From NCBI GenBank assembly GCA_033675265.1, contig JAUJYZ010000057.1, positions 75,001 to 139,000 of the forward strand: a stretch of 64,000 nt of DNA, written 5' to 3'. The notes under the pieces were generated by a model. The model worked only from the letters and a program-made list of their open reading frames with translations, was not told the origin of the DNA and did not search any database. A program made the position numbers and the translations under genes. Position 1 is the first letter of the stretch. Every line of letters starts with the position of its first letter. Positions 1 to 13,800 of this stretch are shown here, piece by piece. The stretch comes from Actinostola sp. cb2023 (Eukaryota; Cnidaria; Anthozoa; Actiniaria; Actinostolidae).

Positions 1-76
1 TATTGCGAACAGTCTCGAAAGTCGATCTTCAGCGATGAGAGGTCTGAATATCAAATTTAAATTTTGTCAAGGTATA

Positions 77-340
77 TACAGTCATTCTGAAAAATGTTGT
101 CCAGATAAAAAGACTACAATACTACAATAAAGTCACGTGATTCATTATGTTTTCAATTACCTCGCTTTGATTTTCAATTTAAGATGCAAAAGTACACGGC
201 ATTGTGAGAACTGAATGTAATGCCGCTGGTATCAACTCGCAGTTCCGCGTGCAGAAATTGAATACATAATGAATCACGTGACTTTATTGTAGTATTATAG
301 TCTCAGTTTCATCTGGACAACTTTTTTGAGAGTGACTGTA
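77..340. mobile_element. Fold-back MITE with TA-CAGTCA ends
   Basis: Left arm TACAGTCATTCTGAAAAATG and right arm ending GAGAGTGACTGTA pair over most of 90 nt, including CAATAAAGTCACGTGATTCA on both sides. The ends CAGT flanked by TA resemble Tc1/mariner-type target choice (inference). No coding capacity. Confidence 0.75.
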
Positions 341-579
341 CGTTCTTTTCGGGATGTCAATATTCCTTTGTGCCAAATACGCTTTAGATATATAAGTAAA
401 TTAATTTGATTAAGGCGCGCCTATAGTAAATCGGTAAAATTCTCGTTCTTAACTTATATATTATGTATATAGTTTGTGGAGATCCCTTTGTGACGTTGGT
501 ATCCTCAATATATATATTACAAAATCGTGCAACTTGTAGCGCCGATACAAGTCGTACACAGCCTTGTTACGCATATCTT

Positions 580-895
580 GATCTATATACAGCTATTTCA
601 AAAAAGGTTGGTGAAGATTAATTTTGTTACATCTTGCATGTTGCATCTTGCACATACCAAGCCCGAAATGCACTATGGGCGATGTGAATGGAGTCAGCGA
701 AAGGTCACAACAATATGGACTCTGGGAATTTTCCCAAACTTTGTCTTCGCAATATATGGAGCAGGCATATTTTTTGTCTGTATGTGCATGCTGACATTAT
801 TTATCTATGATCCACAATACACTTCGGGCTTGGTATGCAAGATGCAAGATGCAACAAAACCTTCACCAACCTTTTTTGAAATAGCTGTATACATG
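580..895. mobile_element. Fold-back element in chordin intron
   Basis: TATACAGCTATTTCAAAAAA with GGTTGGTGAAG near 586-618 is the reverse complement of 862-892. GCATCTTGCACATACCAAGC (about 643-662) pairs with 828-850. The open frame through 527-901 crosses both arms and is not a gene. Confidence 0.6.
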
Positions 896-1712
896 TCTTA
901 ATTCGGAGCATCGTGCCAGCCCAACTAGCCCACGGACAATTAACCCACTAATACGATGACTCATTAGGCTATGTATTACAAAATCGTGCAAGTTGTAGCA
1001 CAACGCTGTTGCAAATAAGACGGGGGTACGGATGTCATAAAAATGGCCGCTAATTGGCACTGGTTGAGAATTTATGTTTCAAGTAGCAAAAATGATTAAA
1101 ATGATAGCAAATGTTCAAAGAAACTATGTCTGTGAGTTTGAAGGTGAAATATCATATTCCTGCGAAGTTATTAGCGCTTTATGGTGTAAAACATGAAAAA
1201 GAGGCATATTTTTAGGACTCACGATCAGTTGATAAACACATACAAATCTCTCTGTTTTTGATCCGTAATAACCGTTCTTGAATACTTTGTCTATAGCAAC
1301 CCAACTTTCCAATTTATAGTATCAGTTTGAAGTACTCTTTCCCGCGATGGATGAAGCAATTTGTACTGTAAAGGTTTTAGTTTGTCTATTTTAAAGGCAC
1401 GGACTCAGTATGGCATCGGTCCGATAGGACTGATGACTCATTAGGCTTTCTCTGAAACATTCTACAAAACCTGACAAGACACAAACAAGTACATTGTTGC
1501 AAAAAGTAAAAGTCCAGTCTACAAAAATTAACAACTGAAAAGTGTTGTGTTGCATGCTCTTGGGTGGTATTATGCACAACAACCGCTGTACAGCTTGCAA
1601 CGCAACAATATTGCAAGGAAAGTTGAACGATTTGCTTGATTTTTAGTGGTAAAAGTTTTATTCTCATTAGTTTAGTATTCCATTAAATTCAATAATGTTG
1701 GACTAACTTCAG

Positions 1713-1853
1713 CCATTCTTTACAATAAGCATCCCAGAAGACCTGGGAATTTCGGAAAAGTCGTATGCAGAAGCACAAGACACCGCTGTCCAAAAACATC
1801 GTGTACGAATCCAGAATTGAAAGGCAATCAGTGCTGCCCTGTCTGTCCACCAG
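1713..1853 (+). CDS. CHRD: Chordin exon: second half of VWC1
   Basis: A phase 1-1 exon of 141 nt between acceptor ttcag and donor gttagc. It reads [15 protein letters not shown] and then QCCPVCPP, the C-x-x-x-x-x-x-C and terminal CCPxC signature of the second half of a von Willebrand C module. VWC modules of chordin hold the main BMP-binding surface. The first half (C..G..Y..W..C..C.C) was not found in 1-1712, so it is probably upstream of the window. Confidence 0.88.
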
Positions 1854-4800
1854 GTTAGCATGACCTTTTTACCGATACGGCGTCCATCTTGAATTATGGG
1901 ATGTTCAGGGTGCAAGCTAGTAACCATTTGGCCATGAAAAACTACGAAAACCTAATTTAAAGCAATGAATTTGTACAGAATTATACAACAATACACAACA
2001 CATGTAGATAGTAAGTCATACAACACTATGGTTAGAGTGAAATAGAAAAATAATATATTGATGCGACTCCACACTCTACAGTTTTTGGGTCATTTGCACC
2101 CTTAGCATCCCATAATGTATTAGTCAAAACAATAGAATTCAAAATGGCTGCCGTATCGGTAAAAAGGTCTATTGTCCAATGTTCTTGACAATACCGTTAA
2201 TATAACTTACAAATTTGAATGAATTATAAAACCTTTTTTAATTCGTAATTCTCCTTTAGTATTTTGTGTTTTATTTGTTTTTTTGTCTGTTTTTGAATTG
2301 CTTTTCTCTACAGAATTTATAGCCTTACTCACTCCTTCCCAGTCCCTCTCAAGGAAACCACTTTCCCGCCAAAATGGATTGGCGCGTCTGCATCTGACTT
2401 TGGCGAAGACATCACTTCGTATTTCAATTCGCTATGATGGGTAAGTGACGTCAGAAAACTCGATAAATTATAGTTCAGTCGAACGCCTATAAGCCTGGTT
2501 CACACAATCGGAAAGAAAACCAAACCGGAACCGGAACCGGAACCGGAATCGAAATCGGAATCGGAATCGGAAGAGGAGCTTATGACCAGTGTGAAATAAT
2601 AATTACGACGCTGGTGTGAACCAGTTTAAGCAGCCAGCCAGTCAGTCTCAAATAAAGGCCCAAAACTATTGTTTAATTACTGTAAAAACTCACTCTATCA
2701 AGCAAAACCCTATTAAGCGGTCACTTGCAATTTCCCCAAGGGTGGCCGCTTAATAGAGGTTCCAATGTACTTTTCTTTGAAACAAAGTTCTCCAACTCAG
2801 CTGTCTCTGTTCTTTTTTTGCAATTTTTCCACTGATAGCGCACTGAGGCCAAAGACGTTAGTTTTCTATTCACCACAAGATAAGAAGCTAAAAGAACTGA
2901 ATATCCATAAAAAGTACATCAATGGATCAAAGGTGAGATTACAGACCCAATGAAAAAATGGCGGGAAAATTTTACGGAAAAATGCATGCTAAGTTTCGTA
3001 CATGTAATACCATTTTTTTGCAAGGCAGTACATAGTACGTATATAATAATACTCCAAAAACTCGTCAATTTAATCAAATGAAACCATCGTAAAGTTATAG
3101 CCATTTGAATTCTAGCATATGCATGGAAACGAGGCTAGTCAGTCTATGCTCAATTGATCTTTTGTCCATTTTTTGGGACAAAATTTAAAAAAAAGCCAGT
3201 TTCTTCAACATGTATCTTGCAAAGTTATTTCACGAAGTACAGTCGAACCTCTACTAACCGGGCCACCTTTGTAACGGCCAGGGTTTTTTGTCCCGTCCAC
3301 CAGCACTGAACCCATCAGTACACTTATAAAATTCGTTTTTAAAACCTCCACACATCAAAAGATGTGACGTCAGCGGTGTATTATTAGGCCCTTTGCCTTT
3401 GCCGGCACAACCCTGGGTCTGGTCTCGATTCCAATCTCATTGAGACCGAAAGGGAGGGTTTCGTTATTGAAAGTGGCGGGAAAATCTTTCTGGCTGGTTC
3501 TGAATGGCAAGGTCTTCGTGTAGCTGCACAAATTGTCCTGGCTATTGTTTTTTATGTAAAAACAACACATAGAACAACAATAGAACAATAGCCAGGACTT
3601 TTGTGCAGCCACATGTATACGAAGACCTGGCCTCTGAATGCCAGATGTGCAACTTAACCACGTGACCGAAAATCCCTTGAGAAATAAATAACAAAGATGC
3701 AGCCGCCATGTTGGATGAACCAACAAGAGAAGCTAATGAGGAATGCTTTGTTATTGCCATCCAACATGCATGGCGGCTATGACGTATAGTAACGTGCACG
3801 ATCACAGGGAGCACAAGCTTGCTAGTCAGTGACTCAGTGTACATTCACTAGATGTACGTGTGACTTTTAAATGTGCAAATAAAAGTCATAATTTTCATCA
3901 AAACTATTTGTCGTTGCAAATAAATCTTGTGTTTAAAATCCTCTCTGAGTTGCCTGGAGTTGATATTTAAGTTAGATTTCATTGTTTTCTTTTGGACTAC
4001 TTACCGGCTCTCAGCTCCAGTATACATAGTTAGAAAGGTTTTACTATGTATTTTATTTACATATTTATGAACATGTATACCTTATTATCACTTATTTTCG
4101 CGCGTCCTTAATTTCGCGAAAATGCCAGAGGCATATTTCGCGAGGCTCTAATTTCGCGATTTTGCAGAAAAAACGTGTATAAGGGAACTTAATTTCGCGT
4201 TTTTTTTTAATCATGATCTGGCGCAGTATACAAACAGATTGTTTTGAATCAGGTAAATGATTAACAATTCACATATTGGCATATTTTTGTAACGTTAGTC
4301 TCTGTACAAGAATGTAACAAAACAATTTTAAAGGATACATATAGGTATATACGTGTGCTCGTTTTAGGAGCACGACGTTTGTTATTTTGTTTGAAGCAAT
4401 ACGTTCGTTTTTATCACAATGTTCGTTCGTGGACTAATTGCTGATAAAAGACCTCACCGCGTGACATTAAATTTGCGTCGTTAATTATCGCGGTAATTAT
4501 TATTCACGAGTCTTTAATTTCGCGATTTTTTTTCAAACGCGAAAATCGCGAAATTAAAGACGCGCGAAAATAAGTGATAATAAGGTATCTAGTGAATGTA
4601 CACTGATAGCAAGCTTGGGCTCCCTGTGTTGTTGCTTTCACTATCAACAGCAGTTGCTGACCAGTGTATATACGGTTTGTTAAAGGTCTGTTTACTATGG
4701 AATGACTTGAATAAACAACAAATCCACTTACTCACAAAACAACGCGTCAAAGTGATTCTAAAATTCAAGAAGAAAAGTGGAATACAGCTCAGTGGTCACG

Positions 4801-7800
4801 TGACTCAGTATAACGGCTATTCGCAAGGTAAAGTAATTCCCAAATTCGCCTTATCGGAATTTGATACGTAATATGTGGCGTATGGAATTGTGGGATTGTT
4901 TAGGGGACGCTTTCGTTCACATGTACAGACAATAAGGTGGTAAATACGTTTGGCGCGCAACCAATTATATGTATCCCTGGTTTACTGAGAGTAAATAGAT
5001 AGTAACGCTATTGCACAGGCAGCCCAAGCTGCAAAGTACACAACGCATTAATACAGAAGGGAGAAAACGATGTAAAAATAAGTTAATATATGAAAAAAAC
5101 GAAATAAAGAGCCCAAATGGAGAGGGCGCAAACTGGACCTAAAGTCTCATGCGAGGCATCCCCCCAAATGTAAAAACGCTTAAAATGATATAATATAATT
5201 GATGGCCGAAAGCTTGGTTAATTAAATATAAATTCATTGCAGATGAAGCCACTACAATTGATTTAATGCCTGCATACATCCTTTCATCCTTTTATTTTAG
5301 ATGCATTTGAGGCGATTTTACAAGCGAAAAGTAACAACAATGTACATATGGCGGCACTGGCGTCGATAAACCTGTCAAGGAACGGGAAGAATCTACACAT
5401 CAATATGAAATACACAGAATTCTCACTTGCAGGTTAGTTAACTTAGCAATCAGTAAACGGCCGGAGACAGAAATAAGGTAGTAAAAGAAGCTATGGTATA
5501 AAGAGAATGAATGAATGAATGAATGGATGGATGGATGGATGGATGGATGGATGGATGGATGGATGGATGGATGGATGGATGGATGGATGGATGGATGGAT
5601 GGATGGATGGATGGATGGATGGATGGATGGATGGATGGATTTGTGTCTGCACGATTCAAAGGGGATTCAAATATATTTGTATGCGCGCTTGCATGTTTCA
5701 TGATGGGTTTCCTGTGGTAGAGCGCGCGGAATACGTATTACGTTGGGCTCTCTGTGCTTTACGTAAGGAATTTACGTAAGACCGTGCATTTACGTTTAGG
5801 TAATAAAGCAATAATAGCAAAAGCAACATTCATCAAATCGTCACCAAGTGGAAAAACTCAATCTCTCAAAACAATCAACGTGACGTCACTTCAACGTAAT
5901 GGCGGTCGTAAGAAGATCACGTGGTCTGGGCCGAGTGAGCAACATCTCAAGTGGCTGGCCAGGGGGGTCGTAAACCTCACGCTGTCCGTGACGGCGGGTG
6001 GAGAAAACGTCGAGATGACCGGGAGGATTGGCATCAAGAAAACTTGCAACAGTAAGTCACGTGATTGAAACGTAGCAAAACGCCAATCATAGCAAACAAT
6101 CAGTTACATATGTGAAACAATAACACATGTCAAATATTGTTTTTTTTTACAGCCATGTATGTAATACTTTCTGGGCGTGAAGCATCAAGGCCCACGATAA
6201 CTGGAGCCAGCGGTTTTGTGTCATTTGTTTTGAAGGACAACGGTCAACTACATTACAGGGTATGGCATTTAAAATAAAATAAACTAGACGCTTGGTGCAA
6301 GCGCTCACTCGTGCCCTGGTGCCCTGGTGCAATTGAGTACTTGGGGTACACCGTATCATGAACGACCACATGAACGATCAAAAGATCAGTATGCTTTTTC
6401 TATTTGAGTGGTAATCACAGGTATAGCCCAAGCTGACTGTTTGTGTTGAATGTATGTGGTTTATATCGTGTGAAAGATGGAATCTTGATGATTTGGGTAC
6501 ATTTTTTGCAATGTATTTTCTTTCGAGCATCCTTATTTTTCTGCTCTTATATAAAGCACGTGTAAGTCGCCTCACTGGAATTCTGCTTGGTTCTCTATCA
6601 CGAACTGCATGGTAGTTTAATGGTATTTGGTAGTCAGTTGTATCTACTATTCATATACCCCATTCACACCAAACCTTGTTTAGTTAAACTAAGTTTATTT
6701 ATTCTCGCTTCTATCTAATACGGTTATAATAAATAAACTTTGCATATCGTGATCTACATGTTTTTATTGATATAAACTGTGAATCCTTCTCATCAGTACT
6801 GATTGACAGATAATTCGCTTGCTTTCTCAAATATATCACAATCATAACTGTTTAAGCTTATAAGTAGGTAGGTAGCACAGCAATAGCAAGCATAAACTTG
6901 TATGACAACAATAGCAACACTCATGTGAGTCGATCATGACACAAATAATGCAAAGTAAAGTCCACTTCACCTTCGTCGGGAAACATCGTGGGTTGCTTCC
7001 AGCCATCCAGCATTGTAGTTCATCAACGGTTTGTATAATAAAGGCTTTCATTTATAACATAATGATCGTAATTTATAAGTTTGGCATTAAGATCAAATAA
7101 GACACAGGAAGCCCAACACTTATAACGGTTTACAATTCGGTTTTCTTCACTCGAGGATGATGGCGACCTGCCTCTCAACGGCTGTTTTGCTTGAACAAAC
7201 ATGCATTCGCTTATAAAACTTTGGCATTCGCTTTCATCGCATTCAAGGCTTTCATAACATGTTGATCGAGTATAACTTTGGCTTTCGTCGTTTTCAAGGC
7301 TTTCATAACATGTTGATCGTTTATAACTTTGGCCTTCAAGGCATTCAAGGCTTTCATATAGAGGAAAAAAACAGAAGACGAATCTTCACCATCTTGACTT
7401 GACTTTCTTCGTCGATCGACACTACAAAACGTCGACGATCGCTGCAACCTAGTCTCGTGGTCTCGTTCCCAGTCCCACTCGATTGCAGAACGCGAACAAC
7501 AACAAAAAAAAAAAAAATACGGCAGGGTAGCCCATTCAGCTACAACTTACTGGCTCTTAAAAAAAATAGACTTTATTTAAAAAAATACGGCTCCTAGACT
7601 TTATTTTTTAGCCCATTCAGCTACAAGGGTGGTTGTTTCTTACTGGCTCTTAACTTTGACTTTATTTAGGCACGTAGCCCATTCAGCTACAAGGGTGGTT
7701 GTTTCTTACTGGCTCTTAACATATATAAATAGACTTTATTTAGGCAAGGTAGCCCATTCAGCTACAAGGGTGGTTGTTTCTTACTGGCTCTTAACATATA

Positions 7801-10800
7801 TAAATAGACTTTATTTAGGCTTGGTAGCCCATTCAGCTACAAGGGTTATTTAGTTGTTTCTTACAAGGGTGGCTCTTACTGGCTAGGGTGGTTGTTTAAC
7901 ATATATAAATAGACTTTATTTAGGCAAGGTAGCCCATTCAGCTACAAGGGTGGTTTTCTTAACTTTATTTAGGCAAGGTAGCCCATTCAGCTACAAGGGT
8001 GGTTGTTTCTTACTGGCTCTTAACATATATATAGAAATTTAGGCAAGGACTTTAACATATATAAATAGGCTTTATTTAGGCAAGGTAGCCCATTCAGCTA
8101 CAAGGGTGGTTGTTTCTTACTGGCTCTTAACATATATAAATAGACTTTATTTAGGCTTGGTAGCCCATTCAGCTACAAGGGTGGTTGTTTCTTACTGGCT
8201 CTTAACATATATAAATAGACTTTATTTAGGCTTGGTAGCCCATTCAGCTACAAGGGTGGTTGTTTCTTACTGGCTCTTAACATATATAAATAGACTTTAT
8301 TTAGGCAGGGTAGCCCATTCAGCTACAAGGGTGGTTGTTTCTTACTGGCTCTTAACATATATAATTCCATGAGATTCTCCATCTACTCGGACCCAGTCTT
8401 CCGATATTTACCACAGATCGGCCACAATTGAACCATCTTAAAATTACTAGAAATTCAGGTTAGCCTCACTTCCAAGATATAAAACAAAAGGAGAAATTAG
8501 AATAACAAAACAAGATGCACCTGAATGTGAAGCTAAGTAGAATTCTTAGGTATTTTAAAGATCGGCTATGCAATCGATCTCATACTGACAGTCCGACCCC
8601 TTTAAGCGACCACCCCCTATTTAAGCGTCATGTAGATAACAACGCCCGAAAATCTTGTTTAAAAACTCCCTCTGTTAATCGGCCGACCCCTATTAAGCGA
8701 CCACTTATAGGAGTTGGTCGCTTAATAGGGGTTCTACTATAATAATCTGTCCACAGATTGCTGTTGCAGGTCTGATGCAGCCAGTCATTGAGATAACACT
8801 GGAGATGAGTCGTAAAAGAGTGGTTAAGAAACTATCTCGCTCAGTGTTGTCCGATGATCAAACACGTGCTGAGGTAAGACCATGTGTGAATATTAGTTCC
8901 TGGTAGGGGAGGGGAGAGGAAGCTTCACCTCAGGGGTAGGGTCACCGTGAATATCACAAAAAATATTATAATTATATGCTACTATTAAACGGTAGGAGAA
9001 AAAAATTTGAGCGTAGAAAGAACGGATTGAGAGACGAACAGAAAGTCTTTAACGGAGAAGACTTTAACGAAGAAGAATTGAGTTAAGTTAGGGATCGAAC
9101 GCGAAAATTAAAGAGAAACAAATTAATAATCAATATCGAAACCAACATCAATGCCACTTAGATCTTAGAAAAACTGGCTCACCTGTTCACATAAATATAG
9201 CTTAACACTTGCAAAGTTGGACGTTTTCAAAACCCTCTATGCTAGTTTCTACCAGGTACAGCGCGCAAAGGATTGTGGTAAATATACTGATCCGCCATCT
9301 TGTTCTGTACAGCGGATCGAGCGCAGACGTTTGATTGTACTCTTAAATATCCCTTTAGTAAAAAGGAACCTTTTTCTTTATATATTAATGAAGAACTATA
9401 TTTTCTAGGTTGTTGGTACTTGGGAAAGGCCTTCAGTAGCTGAGATCTGCTCTCTGTACAGCGGTAGCTTGAGTGTTAATGTGCGCACTGGACTTTATCG
9501 TCGAGGTGAACTGAAAGGCTTCGTCAAGCAGCTATCCTATGGAGGATATCAGAATTCATTTCAAAGCAAGTAACTCACAATAACATAGCTATCTGTTTAG
9601 TCAGACCTATCCGTTATTAGTAGAAACCAACTAGCATACTATCACGAATCCTGCAATCTGATTGGCTAACGTACTCACTATCTATTGAGTGATAGATAGT
9701 GAGTAGCGAAAAAGCCGACGTTTTGAACAAAAACAAAGCGAAAATCAATAAATATTGGTATAAATTCGAAGGTGGTATGCTAATTGGTTTCTACTAAAAC
9801 AATTAGACTACGAGTTCGATTATGGTACGATTCTTGCGGTGCGGTGACTGTACCGTGCCGTGACCTTGCTATGTCCAAGCATTCTGATTGGTTGAGAATT
9901 AATTTTGAATTCTGTGATTGGTTGAATAGAATGTCTTCGATTCCGTACCGTGACCACAGCACCGTGCCGTATGTTCAGGGCCGATAGATCACAACTCATA
10001 CCCACAATAATAATAATATTTCAGATTCAGATTTCAGATTCAGATTCAGATTTCAGATGCCAACGTTTTTTGAAAGAGGTGTCTATTATTATTCACAACT
10101 AGTTCATTATATTTCCCTTCAGAATTCCCTTTTCTTTTATCTGGCAATGATGTGGTGCCCAGTACTCGGACAGGAGCGTCCGGGTTGGCTTGGTTTTCAC
10201 TAGACCGGCATTGTTCACTTCATTACCATATTCTACTACATGGTCTCGACCGGGGCAACCAGAAAAATATAATAACCGCTGACCTACAGGGTTTTGCGTT
10301 TGCTGGCGAACAGCCACTGGATTACGAGAAAAGAACAAACACATTGAGGTCTTTCTATGGAAAAGTGGTAGGTAAATCAGTTGAGCACCAATTCTAAACA
10401 CAGGGAGCCCAAGCTATGTTTTTGCTCACTTGGTGCTCACTTTTCCTTTGTAATAATCTCACAATGCATTGCGCGCGTACCGGAAGTCTGAAACTCTTGA
10501 TGCTTGTATAGATTACATTTTCCCGTGCTTCTGTACTCTTATATATAGATGCACATATGACGTCAAAATGTGGTGAGAACAAAAAACCTGTACGCCACGA
10601 GACGTCATTTTGACGTCATCTGTTTCATCTATAAGAGTACAGACGCAGGAGAAAATGGAATCTATTTATTTTATATAATATTTTGAACTTCGTCTGCGTG
10701 TCTGTACTCTAATAACAGACGACCCTCGACCAGACCAATCAAAGCGCGCGTAATATACCAATAGTCCCTTTTCGCGTTCACAGATCCCGTTGTAAAACCG

Positions 10801-13800
10801 CTGTACTTATTGACAACAGACGCATTTGTACAGGGTTAGCCTCAAGTCAGTGTAAATTATTCACAAATATCAACACGAAAAAATGTTGACATGAAACAAT
10901 AGAAACATTTTTGAACAGCCCATTTCCGAGTTCCTTTTATCTCTGTTTCAAAACGAGTCTACGTGCGAAACCTTTCATATGAAAATTAGTTTTATTTACA
11001 TGAAAAAGGAAACATTATTTGAATAAGAAAGGTTTCGCACGTAGACTCGTTTTGAAACAGAGATAAAAGGAACTCGGAAATGGACTATTGCACGGACTGG
11101 TTTCTGAATCGAGGCTAACCCTGTACTGAATGCGTCTTTTGTCAAGGACAGCGGTCATCTCTAAACAACGCGAAACTGGAGTATTATTACATAAATATAT
11201 TTATCAATTAGTCAACGAGCGTCCATGCGCCCATTGCGTTATAGACGCACGAGAGAAAATATAAAGAACTCTTAACAAGCGTAAAAGTGGCACGAGGTGT
11301 AGCCGACCAAAGACACATTTGCTCCTCCTTAGCCTTAATTATAAAGTGCCTATGAAACGAAAATGTCGATCCTTGTTTTATTGTACATTATTGTTGTTTG
11401 GTCTTTCTCTGAACATTTGCTATATTTAAACATCGACTTTGAGCGTGCGAACATTTTCTTTTCGCGGTTCGAAAATTATCATTTTCAACCAAAATGTGCG
11501 ACAAGAGACTGGGCCCTTGACAATGGCTCGGTGACGTCAAGAGGTTGTGCTTGCCTTTGTTTGCACAACTCTTGACGTCACATTTCTATAGTTTGACCGA
11601 GCGGGAATTGTCGCACTTTGAAACCCAAAATGCCCAACTTCGAGCGTGAAATAAAAAATGTTCCCGTAGCTCAATTCACTTTTTATTAACGCCATGTAAA
11701 CAAGCAAATAGTAAACTTTCGTAGTAGCAAATAAAAACGGGGTCTGTTTTTCGTTTCATAGGCACTTTAATCCAGAGAATAACCAGTGGAATTAACAAAG
11801 GTTTCTATTGTCCAAAGGTTTCTATTGTCCAACATTTTTTCGCATTCTCGTCGATATTTGTGTATAATTTACACTGAATTGAGGTTTAAGGAGTACAGTG
11901 GTGTCTATAAACAAATAGTAGAAACTATATTTCGATAAAAACAAAGAGAATGTTGTGTACATTCATTATTTAAACGAATTTTCGATTCTTTCTATTTTTA
12001 TGGAGAAGAAACTTGAGTTTTAATTGTTGATTACCGCTGAATTGATCGCGGCTCACTTCAGTAATTATTCCTCATAATACAAAACATATCTAAATTTTGT
12101 CTTCAGTTCCCCTTTAATTCTCCTCTCTCTCTCTAGGTTTCTGGCGTGTCACGTGACATTGATTCAGCGTTCCTCATCAACCTCATACGCGGTCGTGTCT
12201 ACCTCCAAATAAGCAGCGACGACAATCCACGTGGTGAACTTCGAGGACAGATAAAGCTAGAGGCTGGTCAATGTAAATTACCGCAGACCACTCATTACCA
12301 GCCTGAGGGCTCATGTACATCTGAAGGGAAGACATACTTCGACGGCGAAGCCTGGTACCCAGACTACGACAAAAAGTGTACCACGTGTTCATGCAAGGTG
12401 AGTGCGCATGCGTTAGATTATGATAAACGATAAACAATAATGAAAAGTGGTCCATCTGTTTATGGAATGTTAAATAAATAAATAATGATTATTTAGAAAA
12501 TACAAAAAATATATATAAGGCATTGCCTCATCAATGGCATATTGATTGGCTAGAGTGGTTTTCATAAACCCATGATGTCATAGTAGTGCATCTTTGCCCG
12601 ATATGGTACGTTGCATTACATATATCTTTATATAAGGCATTGCCTCATCAATGACATAATGATTGGCTAGAGTGGTTTTCATAAACCCATGATGTCATAG
12701 TAGTGCATCTTTGCCCGATATGGTACGTTGCATTACATATATCTTTATATAAGGCATTGCCTCATCAATGACATAATGATTGGCTAGAGTGCATTTTTCA
12801 TAAACTCCATGATGATTGGCTAGAGTGGTTTTCATAAACCCATGATGTCATAGTAGTGCATCTTTGCCCGATATGGTACGTTGCATTACATATATCTTTA
12901 TTTTATTCAGAAAGCCTACTAACTAAACTAGATTGACCAATAGAGGGTTTGCACGATCACGTGCCGGCAGCCATGACAGGGGGCAGGAACAATCAAATCA
13001 TTTTACATGAGAAAGAACTCAATTCCTTAGGGGAAAGGTATTCCTTTATCCTACCCCCTGTCATGGCTGCCGACACGTGATCGTGCAAACCCTTTATTAG
13101 ATTTACCAGTCGCAACTTTATCTTGACTGGTCACGTAGTAAGTAGTAAGTCTAGTAATAAAAGAGTATGAACTTTTATTTGTAGAAAAAGAAAGTCAGTT
13201 GTTTTCCTGTGGTTTGTACTCCACAAAACTGCACCGAGGCGTTGGTCGCCCTGCCAGATATGTGCTGTCCTGTTTGTCCAGGTAATCATGATCATAATGG
13301 TTGTATCAGTAGGATTGAAGGATTATAATAACGGTGATAATGATATTGGCAATTAGACAAAAGATAAATATGGTGATAATAATAATAATAATAATCGTAT
13401 CACCACCACCATCATTATCAAGAAACCATTATCAATCATCATCTTCATCATTCGTTATCATCATCATGAATCAAAAACCATCACCACCAGCATCATCATC
13501 AATCATCATCACCATCATCACTCTCAATCATCGTCATCATAATCAAAAATCATCATCATCAGATCATCATCATCATCATTCATCATTCTAATCCTCATCG
13601 TCTACCATAATTACAAGCTTAATACTCCAGTTTCGCGTTGTTTACAGATGACCGCTGTCCATGACAAAAGACGCATTTGTACAGGGTTAGCCTCGATTCA
13701 GAAAACAGTCCGTGCAATTCAAAAATGTTTCTATTGTTTCATGTCAACATTTTTTCGTGCTCTTGTTGATATTTGTGAATAATTTACACTGACTCGAGGC

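Larger units (their letters stand above)
1..1712. other. Chordin intron (5' part of window), no exon seen
   Basis: No VWC-like or other exon could be found on either strand. The stretch contains two fold-back elements (77-340 and about 580-895). A direct repeat is present at 514-540 and 973-999. The rest is AT-rich unique-looking DNA. Confidence 0.6.

Noticed and set aside
4641..4664. Earlier acceptors (after 4650 or 4653) for chordin exon 4665
   Set aside because: They would leave phase 1, while the preceding exon ends in phase 0.
5450..6371. CRISPR-like or bacterial features
   Set aside because: Repeats are contiguous microsatellites without spacers; the gene content is animal.
7629..8372. 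Repeated [16 protein letters not shown] frame
   Set aside because: The 75-bp array, a multiple of three; no start or splice context.
9566..9580. Donor GTAACT after 9569 for chordin exon 9409
   Set aside because: It gives phase 2 and an early stop in exon 10123; the GC donor at 9566 fits both phase and domain.
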